DNA from: Planctomycetota bacterium
GTDB lineage: Bacteria > Planctomycetota > Phycisphaerae > Phycisphaerales > Phycisphaeraceae
Length of the DNA stretch: 64,000 bases
NCBI GenBank assembly: GCA_024276075.1
Contig: JAJRXX010000041.1
Coordinates: forward strand, 1-64,000
Reading direction: 5' to 3'
Positions within the stretch are counted from its first letter, which is position 1, and every line of letters begins with the position of its first letter. Below the pieces are notes generated by a model. That model was not told the DNA's origin. It did no database searches and worked only from the letters and a program-made list of their open reading frames with translations. This document shows positions 53,158-63,308 of this stretch, one piece after another. The translations under genes were made by a program, and so were the position numbers.

Positions 53158-55785
53158 TCAGTGTCCCGTAGGCTCGACGACACCGGCTGGCAGTACGAGC
53201 ACCTGTGGCAGATAGTCTTGCTCGACCGCCGGTGAGCTGTATTCGTACGGCCCGCGGTGGACAGTCGGAATCTCGTCGAAGTTTAGGTGCGGCGGGGGCG
53301 AAGTCGTGGTCCATTCGAGAGAGTTGGCGTTCCACGGGTTTGTCCCCGGATCGAATCCAAACTCGTCCTTCGACCGTGACAAGATCAGGCACGCCAACCC
53401 AGGCAGTCCCACCAGCGCCAAAATCAGCCAGCGATGCGCGAATAGGCCCGGAACACCCAGCCAGAGGTACGCATCGTGTTTAAGTATCAGTGGTGCCAGG
53501 AACGCCGGCAGCCACACCAGGTGCAGCACCCGATTGAGCCACAGGGGCATGCGTAGCAGACCGCCTACCGTCCAGATGATGAACACCGCGATGGTCACCA
53601 CGACGCTGTAGATCACGCCGTTTATCAACGCGCCGCCCAGTGTTGGGTAGAAATTAAGTGCTTCCGCATCGTACCCACTCCAGAAGCTCACGCCGATTAC
53701 CATCGGCAGTCCGAGCATCACGATGAATATCGCTGTCAGCGCTCGGCCTAGCTTTCGCGGCAGGCTTGTAAATACGTTGAAGAAGAACGGGATTTGTGCC
53801 ATCCCCATCATCATGGCGAAGATCGTCATGAACACGTTCATCGGTTGGAGGTGCATGAGCGTGGGGTATTCCATGATCGACGCGTACCGTCGGGGGTGTC
53901 CCCCGATGCCCAGGATGTGCATCAGGAAGAACGTTCCGTTAAACGCAATGACCGTCATCCAGAAGTGGATCACCCCCCAGCGTTGATTGAGTTGTCTGCC
54001 GAACATTTTCGGGAACCACTGGTATATCCCCGCGAAGATGGCAAACAGTGACCCGCCGAATAGTACGTAGTGGATGTGTGCGACGATGAAATAGGTGTCG
54101 TGTATCGGGATATCGACCGGCGCGCTGGCCATGAATATCCCGCTTAGGCCGCCGATCACGAACATGCTCACAAACGCTAAAGCGTTGAGCATCGGGGGCG
54201 TGAAGCGGATGTCGCCGCCCCAGAGCGTGCCGAGCCAATTAAACGTCTTGATCGCCGAAGGTACCGAGATCATGATTGTCGACGCCATAAACGTCATGCC
54301 CAGCGTCGGGTTCATACCTGACTGGAACATGTGGTGTCCCCACACGATGAACCCCAGCCCCGTGATCGTGGCCATCGAGTAGACCATTGGCTTGTACCCG
54401 AAGATCGGCTTGCGTGTGTGGCACGACAGCACATCACTGACCACACCCATCCCCGGCAGGATCATGATGTACACCGCTGGGTGCGAGTAGAACCAGAACA
54501 GGTGCTGGAACAGCAGCGGTTGGCCGCCCGCAGCGGGCAGGAAGAAATGCGTTCCTATCGTCCGGTCCAGCAGCAGCAGCACCATCGCGGCTGTCAGTAC
54601 GGGTGTGGCAAAGCACGCCAGGATTGACGTGATAAACATCGCCCATACTGTCAGCGGCATGCGGAACATGGTCATGCCCGGTGCGCGCATGTTCATGATT
54701 GTCGTCAGGTAATTTATGGCGCCCACCACCGAGCTGAAACCTATCAGCCCCACCGCTACGATCCAGAGTGTCGTACCAATTTGCGAGGAATAAGCTGTCT
54801 CTGAGAAGGGCGGGTACATTGTCCAGCCCCCACCCGCAGCGCCGCCTGGCGTCCAGAAGCTGATCAGCATGATCACGCCCGCCGGCACCGCTAGCCAGAA
54901 TGCCAGCATGTTCAGTTTCGGGAACGCCATATCGCGAGCACCGATCATCAGCGGGATCAGGAAGTTGCCGAACCCGCCCACCAACATCGGGATGATCACC
55001 AAGAAGATCATGATTGACGCGTGCATCGTAAATAATTGCAGGTACGCGTCCGTCGTCAAAGTCTCTTTGTAAAAGGTCACTTTGTCGGCTGTGGTTTCGA
55101 GCGTTTTGCCATTGGCTTTGATTGAGACGGGTGTTTGGCCCGCACGGATGGGCAGGAGGATCGGTCCACTAACGGTTTTTGCACGCGGCGCGTTCGAGCC
55201 GTCGGTGATCATTTTTTCAACGCCGACCAGAGTCAACTGTTGCGGTGAGTCGTCTCTCGCGGTTGTCACGGTCACGCCCGCAACCGTACGGGCCTCTTGT
55301 TTGGCGTAGTTGTAGTCGGCCATCACCATTACCGGATCGACCCATGCGGGTATTGCGTTGTCGAGTACCCGTGTTTGGCCGGTGTCGCCACGCACCATTG
55401 TTCCCGCGGGCAGTGTGACCGCCAACCCCTTTGGGAAGCCGGTAAGCGTTGCTATGTCTTGGCCGCTTAGTTTCTGCCCATTCACGTCAAGGTCGGATTT
55501 CACCTCGACCTCACAGCCCATTTTCCACAGCGCCAAGTTCGCCTCTGGAGCCTTACTTGTCATCTTGCCCGGAAGGATTTTTGCGTACGGAACGTTTTGG
55601 TTTGGCCAGGCGATCTGGTAGCGCACGCCCAGCGCCAGCAAGCCACCCATAATCACGAATAGCAACGCAGCGAACGTGAATTGGATACCGATGACCTTGT
55701 GATCGGTGGAGAAGATGTATTTGGTGATGAAGTTGGAGGGCCCGTGGTGCTGGTCGTCATGTCCGCTGCCATGGTTCGTGCTCAT
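53158..55785 (-). CDS. ctaD: Cytochrome c oxidase subunit I, A2 type, with a large periplasmic insertion
   Basis: 875 residues, against about 550-620 for typical enzymes. Haem and copper ligands are all present: His255 (FTMHASIM), His435 and Tyr439 (YSHPAVYI), His484/485 (GHHMFQSG), His570 and His572 (IVAHIHYV). YSHPAVY instead of GHPEVY marks the A2 subfamily. Between TM1 (about 33-55) and TM2 (from 250) there is an extra soluble region of about 185 residues (61-245, with KVGP-free, Gly/Thr-rich beta-type sequence), facing the periplasm where CuA sits. Additional TM helices follow helix XII before the standard end NANSLEWTTTSPPPHLNF. It pumps protons and reduces O2. Confidence 0.93.
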   Translation of the reverse strand: MSTNHGSGHDDQHHGPSNFITKYIFSTDHKVIGIQFTFAALLFVIMGGLLALGVRYQIAWPNQNVPYAKILPGKMTSKAPEANLALWKMGCEVEVKSDLDVNGQKLSGQDIATLTGFPKGLAVTLPAGTMVRGDTGQTRVLDNAIPAWVDPVMVMADYNYAKQEARTVAGVTVTTARDDSPQQLTLVGVEKMITDGSNAPRAKTVSGPILLPIRAGQTPVSIKANGKTLETTADKVTFYKETLTTDAYLQLFTMHASIMIFLVIIPMLVGGFGNFLIPLMIGARDMAFPKLNMLAFWLAVPAGVIMLISFWTPGGAAGGGWTMYPPFSETAYSSQIGTTLWIVAVGLIGFSSVVGAINYLTTIMNMRAPGMTMFRMPLTVWAMFITSILACFATPVLTAAMVLLLLDRTIGTHFFLPAAGGQPLLFQHLFWFYSHPAVYIMILPGMGVVSDVLSCHTRKPIFGYKPMVYSMATITGLGFIVWGHHMFQSGMNPTLGMTFMASTIMISVPSAIKTFNWLGTLWGGDIRFTPPMLNALAFVSMFVIGGLSGIFMASAPVDIPIHDTYFIVAHIHYVLFGGSLFAIFAGIYQWFPKMFGRQLNQRWGVIHFWMTVIAFNGTFFLMHILGIGGHPRRYASIMEYPTLMHLQPMNVFMTIFAMMMGMAQIPFFFNVFTSLPRKLGRALTAIFIVMLGLPMVIGVSFWSGYDAEALNFYPTLGGALINGVIYSVVVTIAVFIIWTVGGLLRMPLWLNRVLHLVWLPAFLAPLILKHDAYLWLGVPGLFAHRWLILALVGLPGLACLILSRSKDEFGFDPGTNPWNANSLEWTTTSPPPHLNFDEIPTVHRGPYEYSSPAVEQDYLPQVLVLPAGVVEPTGH

Positions 55786-55876
55786 GTCTGATTATTCCTA
55801 TCCGCGTTCGTAGTTATTGCACGCTACGCGACGATGAATCGTCTAAAAGTAGTTCTTTTTTGACGCACCGCCCGTC

Positions 55877-56815
55877 TTAATACCCCTCGTCCTCGTCGCC
55901 CAGGTCGAGGTACGAGGCTTCTTCTTCGAGGAACGCTTCGTATTGATCGTGGGTCACCACGTACAGTTTTCCGCGCATCTTGAAGTGGCCCTGACCACAA
56001 AGCTCGGCACAGACGATGTCAAATGGTTTTGCATAGTCGAACATATCCATCTCATCGGGGCTGGTCCCGATGACCTGTGCGCTGGTTCGGTCCGCCTCGA
56101 TCCAGACCCTCGCGTTTAGGCCTGGCATCGCGTCTTGTTTAATCCGAAAATTAGGCAGGAAAAAGCTGTGTATTACATCCACGCTGCTGAGCTTGATCAG
56201 CACCTTGGTGTTTACGGGGACCGCCATGATCGGCGATACGATGTCGTCTATTCCATCCGGGTGCGACCGGTCGAGCCCGATGAGTTTCTCCGGGTCGGCG
56301 CTCTGTGTGTCGATCAGGCTGGTCTGGCGTGGTCCGAGCTGGCCGTCGCTGCCGGGGTAGTGGAAGTACCAGGCAAATTGCCTGCCGATCACCTCCATCT
56401 CCACGGTGTCGTCGCTTTTCGTGATAACGGGTTGCTGTTTGATGTTCGACCAAGTTGCTTGGCTGAATGCCGCGATTAACGCCAGGATTACCGTCGGGAT
56501 CAGCGTCCACACCAGTTCCAGCTTGCTGTTGCCGCGAATAAACACCCCGTGTCGACCCGGTCGGTGTCGGTACTTGAACAAGAATATCGCCATCGTTATG
56601 AACACCGTGATGCAGATCGCCACGGTCAGGTACAAGATAAAGTTGAAAAGCAGATCGATCTGCTGGGCTGCGGGGAAGACGTTTTCGGGTAGCCACCAGC
56701 CCCGAGGCCCCGTGGTCTCTTGAGGCTGTGCCTGCGCCGTGGCGGCGCCCATAGAGGTCGCGAGCGTGAACGCCAGGGCCGGGATTGGTATCAGTAATTT
56801 CTTGACGGTTGACAA
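55877..56815 (-). CDS. ctaC: Cytochrome c oxidase subunit II with CuA site
   Basis: 312 residues: signal peptide, two TM helices (54-80 and 98-118), then the cupredoxin domain. CuA ligands are His216, Cys269, Glu271, Cys273, His277 and Met280 (IHSFFLP and CAELCGQGHFKM). The electron-entry aromatic cluster is QFAWYFHYPG. There is no fused cytochrome c domain, so electrons arrive from a separate donor, possibly the cupredoxin or octahaem proteins encoded just upstream. Confidence 0.95.
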   Translation of the reverse strand: MSTVKKLLIPIPALAFTLATSMGAATAQAQPQETTGPRGWWLPENVFPAAQQIDLLFNFILYLTVAICITVFITMAIFLFKYRHRPGRHGVFIRGNSKLELVWTLIPTVILALIAAFSQATWSNIKQQPVITKSDDTVEMEVIGRQFAWYFHYPGSDGQLGPRQTSLIDTQSADPEKLIGLDRSHPDGIDDIVSPIMAVPVNTKVLIKLSSVDVIHSFFLPNFRIKQDAMPGLNARVWIEADRTSAQVIGTSPDEMDMFDYAKPFDIVCAELCGQGHFKMRGKLYVVTHDQYEAFLEEEASYLDLGDEDEGY

Positions 56816-56961
56816 GAGTTACTCCTTACAAGGCAACGCAGACAGGTTAGCAGAGAGCGTAGACACGGCGTGACGATCAATTCATTTCATTGCCATGTCT
56901 GTAAACCCCTTGGTGTTTAGGACTCGCAGTGAAATCACAGATCACGCCGTATAAGATAAGA

Positions 56962-57756
56962 CTATTTTTTCTTTTTTGGGCCGTAGGTTACGGTGACTTG
57001 CTTGGTTTCCCCGTCGCCGACGGACACGCTGATTGTCTTGTGGTCTGGGGCAAATTTCTTGAATTCATGCCACACGCTCAATTCGTAATCACCCGCAGGT
57101 AGGCCCCGGATCTCGAACGTGCCGTCCTGCTGCGTGACCGCGAAGAATGGGTGCTCCACCACGTGCAGGTACGCTCCCATCCACGGGTGTACGTCGCACC
57201 GGATCGGGATCGCCGACTCGGGCTTGGAGAACTTCTTCGTGATGACCATGCCCTTGACCGGCATGCCCTCGTTGAATGAGCCGTTGTTGGAGCTGTTCAT
57301 CTTGACATTGTGCAGCGTGCTGTCGCTATTGAGGATGTCGAGGTCCTGATTGACCATCACGCCGCTGACGTGCGGCACGTACATGCAACCGGTCTGGTCC
57401 AAGGCTGCGTTGCCTGTGGCAGAAAAACTCTTGCCCGCCAAGCCCTTGCTCACCCACACGAACACGTTTTGGAGTGTTTTGTTATCGCCGAAGACGTACC
57501 GCTCATTTTTCGCTTTTTTTCCAGGGTGTGCCTTGTCGCAGTATGCGTCGGCGTTCATGCGGATCGGTTTGCGTTTGGCCTTCTTGCCGTCAAACTTCAC
57601 CACGCCCTTGATCGTGCCGCCCGCCTGGTCGATTCCGCCGACGTTGATCGACGGGGCATTGGCCCACGTGTTACCACCACCGAGCACAAAGCTTAATACC
57701 GCCGCCACGGCGACAGTGGTAGCGGTTCTGTATCGATCAAATAAGTCAGTGTTCAT
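56962..57756 (-). CDS. Exported cupredoxin-like protein, paralogue of the end of the octahaem protein
   Basis: 264 residues with a signal peptide (about 1-33). Type-1 copper ligands are readable: His149 (TLHNVKM), Cys187, His190 and Met193 (IRCDVHPWMGAY). A small beta-sandwich domain of the carboxypeptidase-regulatory type (GTFEIRGLPAGDYELSVWHE) and a Lys-rich tail (YGPKKKK) follow. Residues 49-235 match residues 1573-1755 of the neighbouring giant protein closely. It is likely a periplasmic electron carrier between that protein and CuA of the oxidase. Confidence 0.8.
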   Translation of the reverse strand: MNTDLFDRYRTATTVAVAAVLSFVLGGGNTWANAPSINVGGIDQAGGTIKGVVKFDGKKAKRKPIRMNADAYCDKAHPGKKAKNERYVFGDNKTLQNVFVWVSKGLAGKSFSATGNAALDQTGCMYVPHVSGVMVNQDLDILNSDSTLHNVKMNSSNNGSFNEGMPVKGMVITKKFSKPESAIPIRCDVHPWMGAYLHVVEHPFFAVTQQDGTFEIRGLPAGDYELSVWHEFKKFAPDHKTISVSVGDGETKQVTVTYGPKKKK

Positions 57757-57959
57757 ATACGAGTCCTTTCAATGGTGGCCCGCCCCGGGTGCGTTTTCTA
57801 TTAGGTCAATCTACGCTGTCTTAGTTGTTATGCGAAAAACCTTTGCAGCATGCAATGATTTCGCAAAGACGAATCGGTCAACACAAAGCGTCGAAAGCTA
57901 TTTTTAGATATTCGCCTATCACACACAGGTCGCGTGGCGACCATTAATTAACATACAAA

Positions 57960-60900
57960 CTAATCTTTTTTCAAGGTTACGTCCACGCGGTGCGAAGTGT
58001 CGGCAGCGACGGTTACTTCAAACTCCATCGACGCGACCTTTTTTTGCTCGTGAATTGCTTCGAGTGTGTATGTCCCAGGCGGTAGGCCCGTGATCTCGAA
58101 CCGACCCTCTACGTCGCTCACAGCGAAGAACGGGTGTTCGACAACGTATAGATATGCTCCCATCCATGGGTGCACGTCGCACCTGAGGTTGATACCCAGT
58201 TCAGGTTTCGACAACACCTTGTCGAGCCGCATGCCTTGAACCGGCATGCCCTCGTTAAACGCCCCGTTTTTGGAACTGTTCATTTTAACGTTGTGTAGGG
58301 TGTTATCACTGTTGAGGATCACCAGGGGCTGGCCCGCTGTGACGCCCATCACGTGGGGGTGGTACATACAGCCGTTCTGATTGATCACCGCAGGCTCTTG
58401 TGGTACTGCGGTGTTACCCGATAGCCCCGATTTTACGTAGATGAAAACGTTACGCATCGTCGAGTCTTTGTTTACGACCATGCTCGGGTCGAATACCTTT
58501 TTCTTGTGTGCTTTTTTGCAGAAAGCGTCGGCACCCATGCGGAGGGGTTTGCGGCGGGCGGGCTTGCCCTCGAACTTGACCACGCCAACGACTCGGCCGT
58601 TTCCACCGCCGTCGTGTGATGCGGTTGCCCCGTCGTGCAAATCAATCGTTGATTTTGTGGCGTCCTCTTGCGGTTTCGGGGGCGCGACGACGGACGCGGG
58701 GGTTGAGGCTTGGCTCTGAGCCTGATCGTCACCCGCTGTATCAGCCGTGCCACTTTGCTCACCGCTGTCTTTGGGTTGTTTTTCAACGATCTTCGGCTTC
58801 GGTAGTGGCGTTAATTCAATCTTTTTCGGCTGTTCGCCTTGGAGCCGTTCTTCGCCCGGGGTGTAGCCCGTCCTGCCCGCTTCGTAGATGAAGTCCATCA
58901 GGACTCGGCGCTGGTCCGCGCCGAGGTAGCCGTACTGAGCGTGCATCTGTTCCTTGACCTGACCGGGGTAGTTAGAGAACGCCGATTGGCCGTCGGGGAA
59001 CCACTGAGGCATTTTTGTGCCCGGCTGGATCGTCGCGGGCTCTTGGAGCCAACGATCGACCCAGTCCCATCGTAAACGGTCGCCGGTGTAAGACAGGTTC
59101 GGTGCGGTGTATACAGGTCCGGTGGGGGCGGCCTCTTGCTCGTCTTCGTCGCCGTAACCGTAATCCTCTTCTTCCTCATCGTCGTAGCCGTAGTCTTCCT
59201 CATCCTCTTCCGGCTCGTCGTCGCTGCTCTGAACTTCGTCCGCAGGGACGTCGGGGTTATCGAGTTTCCAGAGTGCTAGCAGCTTTTCTTCATCACCCAA
59301 TGCGTGGCACTGGTAGCAGCGCAGCTCGTTAAAGAGCGCTTCGCCGCGGTCAAACCATTGCTCGTCGTCTGTTCCCGGCTGCGGCGTCTGTGTGAAGGGA
59401 TACGTCACGTCGTTCATCGATTGCAAGAATTTAGCTTCTTTGTGAAGCTTCGCCCACTTCTGAGCTAGCTCAGGCAGCGTGGCTTCGAAAGGATCGAGTT
59501 CCTTGGACTTCGCTAGCTCGGTTTCCAACGCAAAGCCATGTAGCCGATTTGTCGCCTTCTTGATGTTCGACCGAGTAAACCAGTTGCTGTCGTCGGGATG
59601 GGATGCCCGGTACGGATCGATCGAATCGAGGTCCTTGGCCAAGTGCTCGGACATCTTCTGGCTTTGGGCGGCGAAGTACGCCACCAGCGACGTCGCGTCT
59701 TCACTGGACATGGGGAAGCTGGGCATGCGGACCTTCAGCCAAGGTCGAAGTTCATGTACGTTTTGCAGGAAGTCGTGCAGCCATTGCGGCTGGGTTTTGG
59801 CACCTTGTCCGATTAGCCGGGGTGGAGCGTTGTTCAGGTGATCATAATTAAACGAGCCGTCTGGGTTAAACACGTCAAAGTACGCCCATATCTGTGGTGT
59901 GTTGCTATCGATGTTGTGGCAGCCGTAGCAGTTGTACCGCGTCGCGAGTTGTTTGCCCCGTGCCACCTGTAGGGCCGTCTCGTTTACAGCTAACTGCTGC
60001 ATCGACGGCGTTACCAGCGGTTTGCGGATACTCGTCACGAACGTGACCAACGCTTCGACCTGCGTATCGGTCAGGAAGAACTTGGGCATCTTCATCTTGT
60101 CGTATGGCTTGCCCACGTTCGAGCTTTGCGCGTCGAATCCACCGTCTTCGTTTAGATGTCCGTCAAACGCGGTTCGGCCCCGGTCGTAGACACGCGGGTT
60201 GTGCAGCTTGTGGTACAGCCACTCGCGACGCCCCAACGCGCCCAGTGTTTCCCAATTGAGCGTGACTTGATTGATCTTATCGTCGTGGTGTGAGACCTGC
60301 GGAGCGTCAGCGGCTACGCCTTCGTGATCGACTTTCCAAACAGTGATGGGCTTTTCTCGCTGTTTGTCGAAAGCGTGGTCGAAATAACCGAAATCCAATT
60401 TGTGCGGGTCCTTCACCCCCCAGTCGTCTAGATTCGCGCACGTCGATGCGGCTGTCTCAAAGCCGTTGATCTGGTGGCAGTTGTTGCACCCGTAGTTACC
60501 GATCATCTTCTTGCCCAGGAACGTCAACTGCTCGTCGGTCGTCATACCCGGCTCGTCGGGTGTGCCGTTGACTTCCTCTCTGGCATTTGCGAGCGTGGTG
60601 CCAGCAGATTTGAGCTGTGCGGTCAACTCGGCGAGCATCTTCTTCCCGTCGTCGTCCAATGCCTGGAAATCAGTTGGCTTGTAACCCGGACGCTCCAGCG
60701 ACAGCAAATACGTCGTGAGGTCCGCCGCTTCTTGTTCCGAGAGCCGGAAGCTGGGCATGATGGTGTAACTCGAGTAATGGCGCGGGTTACGCAGCCAGTC
60801 GTACAGCCACGCCGCGGCCTGCTGGTGCGCCGAGGCGGCGTCCCGGCCCGCTTTGAGCTTGGTGCCCACACCCGACAGTTCGGGCCCCGTGCGTTCGAGC

Positions 60901-63308
60901 TTGTCGGGCAGGTGCTCCATGGCGTACCAGTGCTGTTGGTTGTACGTCATGTGCTCGTACTGCTGCTGGGCCTGGTCCTCGTCCGCACCGGTACGGTTGA
61001 CCAAGTCTTCGACGATCCAGTCTTCCCCGTATTCATCCAGGTTGCTGTGGCACGCCAAGCAGCCCACGCTGTTAAACAGCTTCCGTCCAGCGGCGGTATC
61101 GCCCTGGAGGTCCTCAGGCATCGGTTCGGGCTCGTAGGGAGAGGTGGCTCCTTGTGTCGGCTCCGCTTTCAGGAGGTAGTGCGTGATCGCCGCCACTTCG
61201 GTGCGGGTACGCAGGATGTCCACCGGGGAGGAGTTGTTCTCGAGCATGAAGTAGTGGGGCATCTTCGTCGTTGGCCGGAATGCTTTGGGCGACCATATCC
61301 ACGACGCGATCATCGGGGCGGTTAGCTTTTGCCGGACATGTGCCAGGTTCGGGCCGACCTTCTTGATATCCAGATCGTCTTCGAGCGACTCGACCGCGTG
61401 ACAGTTTACGCAGCCCATTTGTGAAAACAGCAAACGCCCCTCGTGCAGCTTCGGCGCAGCCTCGGCAATGTCGAATACCTCGGTGTGGCACTTGTTGCAG
61501 CTTGACTCGATAAACCGCATCTCGTGCATCGGTTTTTCCCACTCCATGTAGTGCACCGCGTGCCACCCGTGCGCGTGTCCCCAATACTCCGCTTGCTTCA
61601 CAGCTAGGGCGTCCCGGTCGGGCTCGCTGATCGAACGGTAGCTCAGCGAGCCGGCGTGTGAGCCTTGCTGGGGCGCAAAGGGTGCCGGGTCGTTCGGGTC
61701 GGTTAGCTTGATGTCGTCATGGGTAGACCGTGCTTCGCTCGTCTGTTTGCTGTGTTCACCGCTCGTGCTCGATGCCATCACGGTCTGGGCGCCGTCGATC
61801 GACCACCCTGTTGCCCATGCCGAGCCTGGGGTGGCTACGCCGCCTGCGTGGTGCGTCCCGGAAGCGTGCTCAAGCAGGAACTCTGGCACCGGGGCGCCTG
61901 TCTCGGCGTCGACCCAGATATCCTGTGGTATATGCGCTGCGTGTACAAAGTCCGTCTCCTGCCCCGAACCCTCGTGGCAGGATGTGCAGCCCATCGTCTT
62001 CATCGGGTGCGGTGACTCCACGTCTACGTATAGGTCCAGACGCGGGTGGCCCAGCAGCACGGGGTTGGCACTGAGCGACGGCAATCCGTTTTCACCGCGG
62101 TGTTCGTTGTACCGCTCGATGAGCACTTGTCGGTACATCCCGCGTAGGTGTTTAAATTGCTTATCCTCCAGGGACTCCAGGAGCAACCGTTTTACGTCGG
62201 ATAGATACCGCTCGATCGGCCTGTACCACTGCGCCCTTGTCTGTTCGACGCTACCTTGTTCGTGCAAAGCGATGCGTTCAAATTCATCTGCTAAAGCGTC
62301 ATCCGATTCCAATGGGTCTAGGCCCGCGTCGCTTCGCAACCCGTTGATCGTTTCCACCGCGTGTTCTTTGAGGGTGCCTAGTTCCAGCCCCGCTAGCGTG
62401 GCGGCACGCTCCCAAAAACTCAGCATCACCACGGGGCTCGAGATCGAATTCACGTCCTGGCCCTCATGCGATGCCACCTGACGCTCGGCGAACAGCAATA
62501 AGTGGTGTTCCTCAAAGGCGGGGTTGTCGATGTTCACGTGGCAGGTGCTGCACCGGTCAATCGTCTCGACGGTCAGGTAGTTTAGGTCTGTGCGGATGTC
62601 GGGTACGACGACCTGCTGGACTTTTTCAGAAGGGTTAAACCAGTCCAGCAGCGGCGCGTTTCTGATGGTATCGCTGAGCTTTGCCAGCCCCTGTGGATCG
62701 AGCTTTTTTAGTTTGTCCGCCAGAGAGTTGCGTGTGCGCGTCAAGTCGTTGATCTGTTTTTGTACTGTCGTTTCTGCCGCCAGCAGTTTGTTTAGCTGAT
62801 CTGATAGGGTCTCGATCGTTTCTTCCTGCTTAGCAATTTCCGATGCCTTCCGGCGGTAATCTTTTTTCAGCTTCGCCAGTTCCTCTTCGAGTTGAGCGAT
62901 ATTTTCAGAGCCGGCGAGTCGGGCACGCTCGAGCTGCTGGGTCTTGGGGCCGATCTCGCCCTTGACCGCGGCGGCGGGGAGGGTCAGGCGGTCTCTCTTA
63001 CGCGTGGTCGCTTCGAGTTGAGCGGTGGCCTCGGCGATTTGATCTCGCGGGAGCGTCGCCCCCAGCGATTGGATACGTTCCTCCAGGTCTCTCAATTCAC
63101 GTTGTTGCTGAGCGTCGAGCGCGTGTGTCTGGGCGTCGATGGTCATCGCCGCTTCCCACGCGCGTCCCTGACGCTGGTAGTCGCGCCATTGACGGGTATA
63201 GTCAGCCATTACCAGCCACCCCATCGATGCGAGTAGGGCGATCGCCGATACGGCAAATACCAAGTGCAGTTTGTTTTGGTCACGCAGGGTGTCGGTTGAT
63301 ACGGGCAT
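57960..63308 (-). CDS. 1782-residue membrane-anchored octahaem cytochrome c with C-terminal cupredoxin domain
   Basis: Layout: one TM helix (15-36) with the rest in the periplasm; coiled coil (60-205); eight CXXCH haem sites starting at residues 253, 441, 604, 633, 750, 941, 1127 and 1331; an acidic Tyr/Glu/Asp linker (1362-1391); a Pro/Lys region (1495-1550); and a cupredoxin domain with His1672, Cys1710, His1713 and Met1716. Methionine motifs in KMPHYF, IMPSF, KMPKF, RMPSF and KMPQW suggest Met-ligated haems in at least five units. Several units (about 620-870 and 1110-1215) look like tandem mono-haem domains. It sits directly upstream of the caa3-like oxidase genes. Expected role: conducting electrons from the quinol-oxidising side to CuA. 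Confidence 0.88.
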   Translation of the reverse strand: MPVSTDTLRDQNKLHLVFAVSAIALLASMGWLVMADYTRQWRDYQRQGRAWEAAMTIDAQTHALDAQQQRELRDLEERIQSLGATLPRDQIAEATAQLEATTRKRDRLTLPAAAVKGEIGPKTQQLERARLAGSENIAQLEEELAKLKKDYRRKASEIAKQEETIETLSDQLNKLLAAETTVQKQINDLTRTRNSLADKLKKLDPQGLAKLSDTIRNAPLLDWFNPSEKVQQVVVPDIRTDLNYLTVETIDRCSTCHVNIDNPAFEEHHLLLFAERQVASHEGQDVNSISSPVVMLSFWERAATLAGLELGTLKEHAVETINGLRSDAGLDPLESDDALADEFERIALHEQGSVEQTRAQWYRPIERYLSDVKRLLLESLEDKQFKHLRGMYRQVLIERYNEHRGENGLPSLSANPVLLGHPRLDLYVDVESPHPMKTMGCTSCHEGSGQETDFVHAAHIPQDIWVDAETGAPVPEFLLEHASGTHHAGGVATPGSAWATGWSIDGAQTVMASSTSGEHSKQTSEARSTHDDIKLTDPNDPAPFAPQQGSHAGSLSYRSISEPDRDALAVKQAEYWGHAHGWHAVHYMEWEKPMHEMRFIESSCNKCHTEVFDIAEAAPKLHEGRLLFSQMGCVNCHAVESLEDDLDIKKVGPNLAHVRQKLTAPMIASWIWSPKAFRPTTKMPHYFMLENNSSPVDILRTRTEVAAITHYLLKAEPTQGATSPYEPEPMPEDLQGDTAAGRKLFNSVGCLACHSNLDEYGEDWIVEDLVNRTGADEDQAQQQYEHMTYNQQHWYAMEHLPDKLERTGPELSGVGTKLKAGRDAASAHQQAAAWLYDWLRNPRHYSSYTIMPSFRLSEQEAADLTTYLLSLERPGYKPTDFQALDDDGKKMLAELTAQLKSAGTTLANAREEVNGTPDEPGMTTDEQLTFLGKKMIGNYGCNNCHQINGFETAASTCANLDDWGVKDPHKLDFGYFDHAFDKQREKPITVWKVDHEGVAADAPQVSHHDDKINQVTLNWETLGALGRREWLYHKLHNPRVYDRGRTAFDGHLNEDGGFDAQSSNVGKPYDKMKMPKFFLTDTQVEALVTFVTSIRKPLVTPSMQQLAVNETALQVARGKQLATRYNCYGCHNIDSNTPQIWAYFDVFNPDGSFNYDHLNNAPPRLIGQGAKTQPQWLHDFLQNVHELRPWLKVRMPSFPMSSEDATSLVAYFAAQSQKMSEHLAKDLDSIDPYRASHPDDSNWFTRSNIKKATNRLHGFALETELAKSKELDPFEATLPELAQKWAKLHKEAKFLQSMNDVTYPFTQTPQPGTDDEQWFDRGEALFNELRCYQCHALGDEEKLLALWKLDNPDVPADEVQSSDDEPEEDEEDYGYDDEEEEDYGYGDEDEQEAAPTGPVYTAPNLSYTGDRLRWDWVDRWLQEPATIQPGTKMPQWFPDGQSAFSNYPGQVKEQMHAQYGYLGADQRRVLMDFIYEAGRTGYTPGEERLQGEQPKKIELTPLPKPKIVEKQPKDSGEQSGTADTAGDDQAQSQASTPASVVAPPKPQEDATKSTIDLHDGATASHDGGGNGRVVGVVKFEGKPARRKPLRMGADAFCKKAHKKKVFDPSMVVNKDSTMRNVFIYVKSGLSGNTAVPQEPAVINQNGCMYHPHVMGVTAGQPLVILNSDNTLHNVKMNSSKNGAFNEGMPVQGMRLDKVLSKPELGINLRCDVHPWMGAYLYVVEHPFFAVSDVEGRFEITGLPPGTYTLEAIHEQKKVASMEFEVTVAADTSHRVDVTLKKD

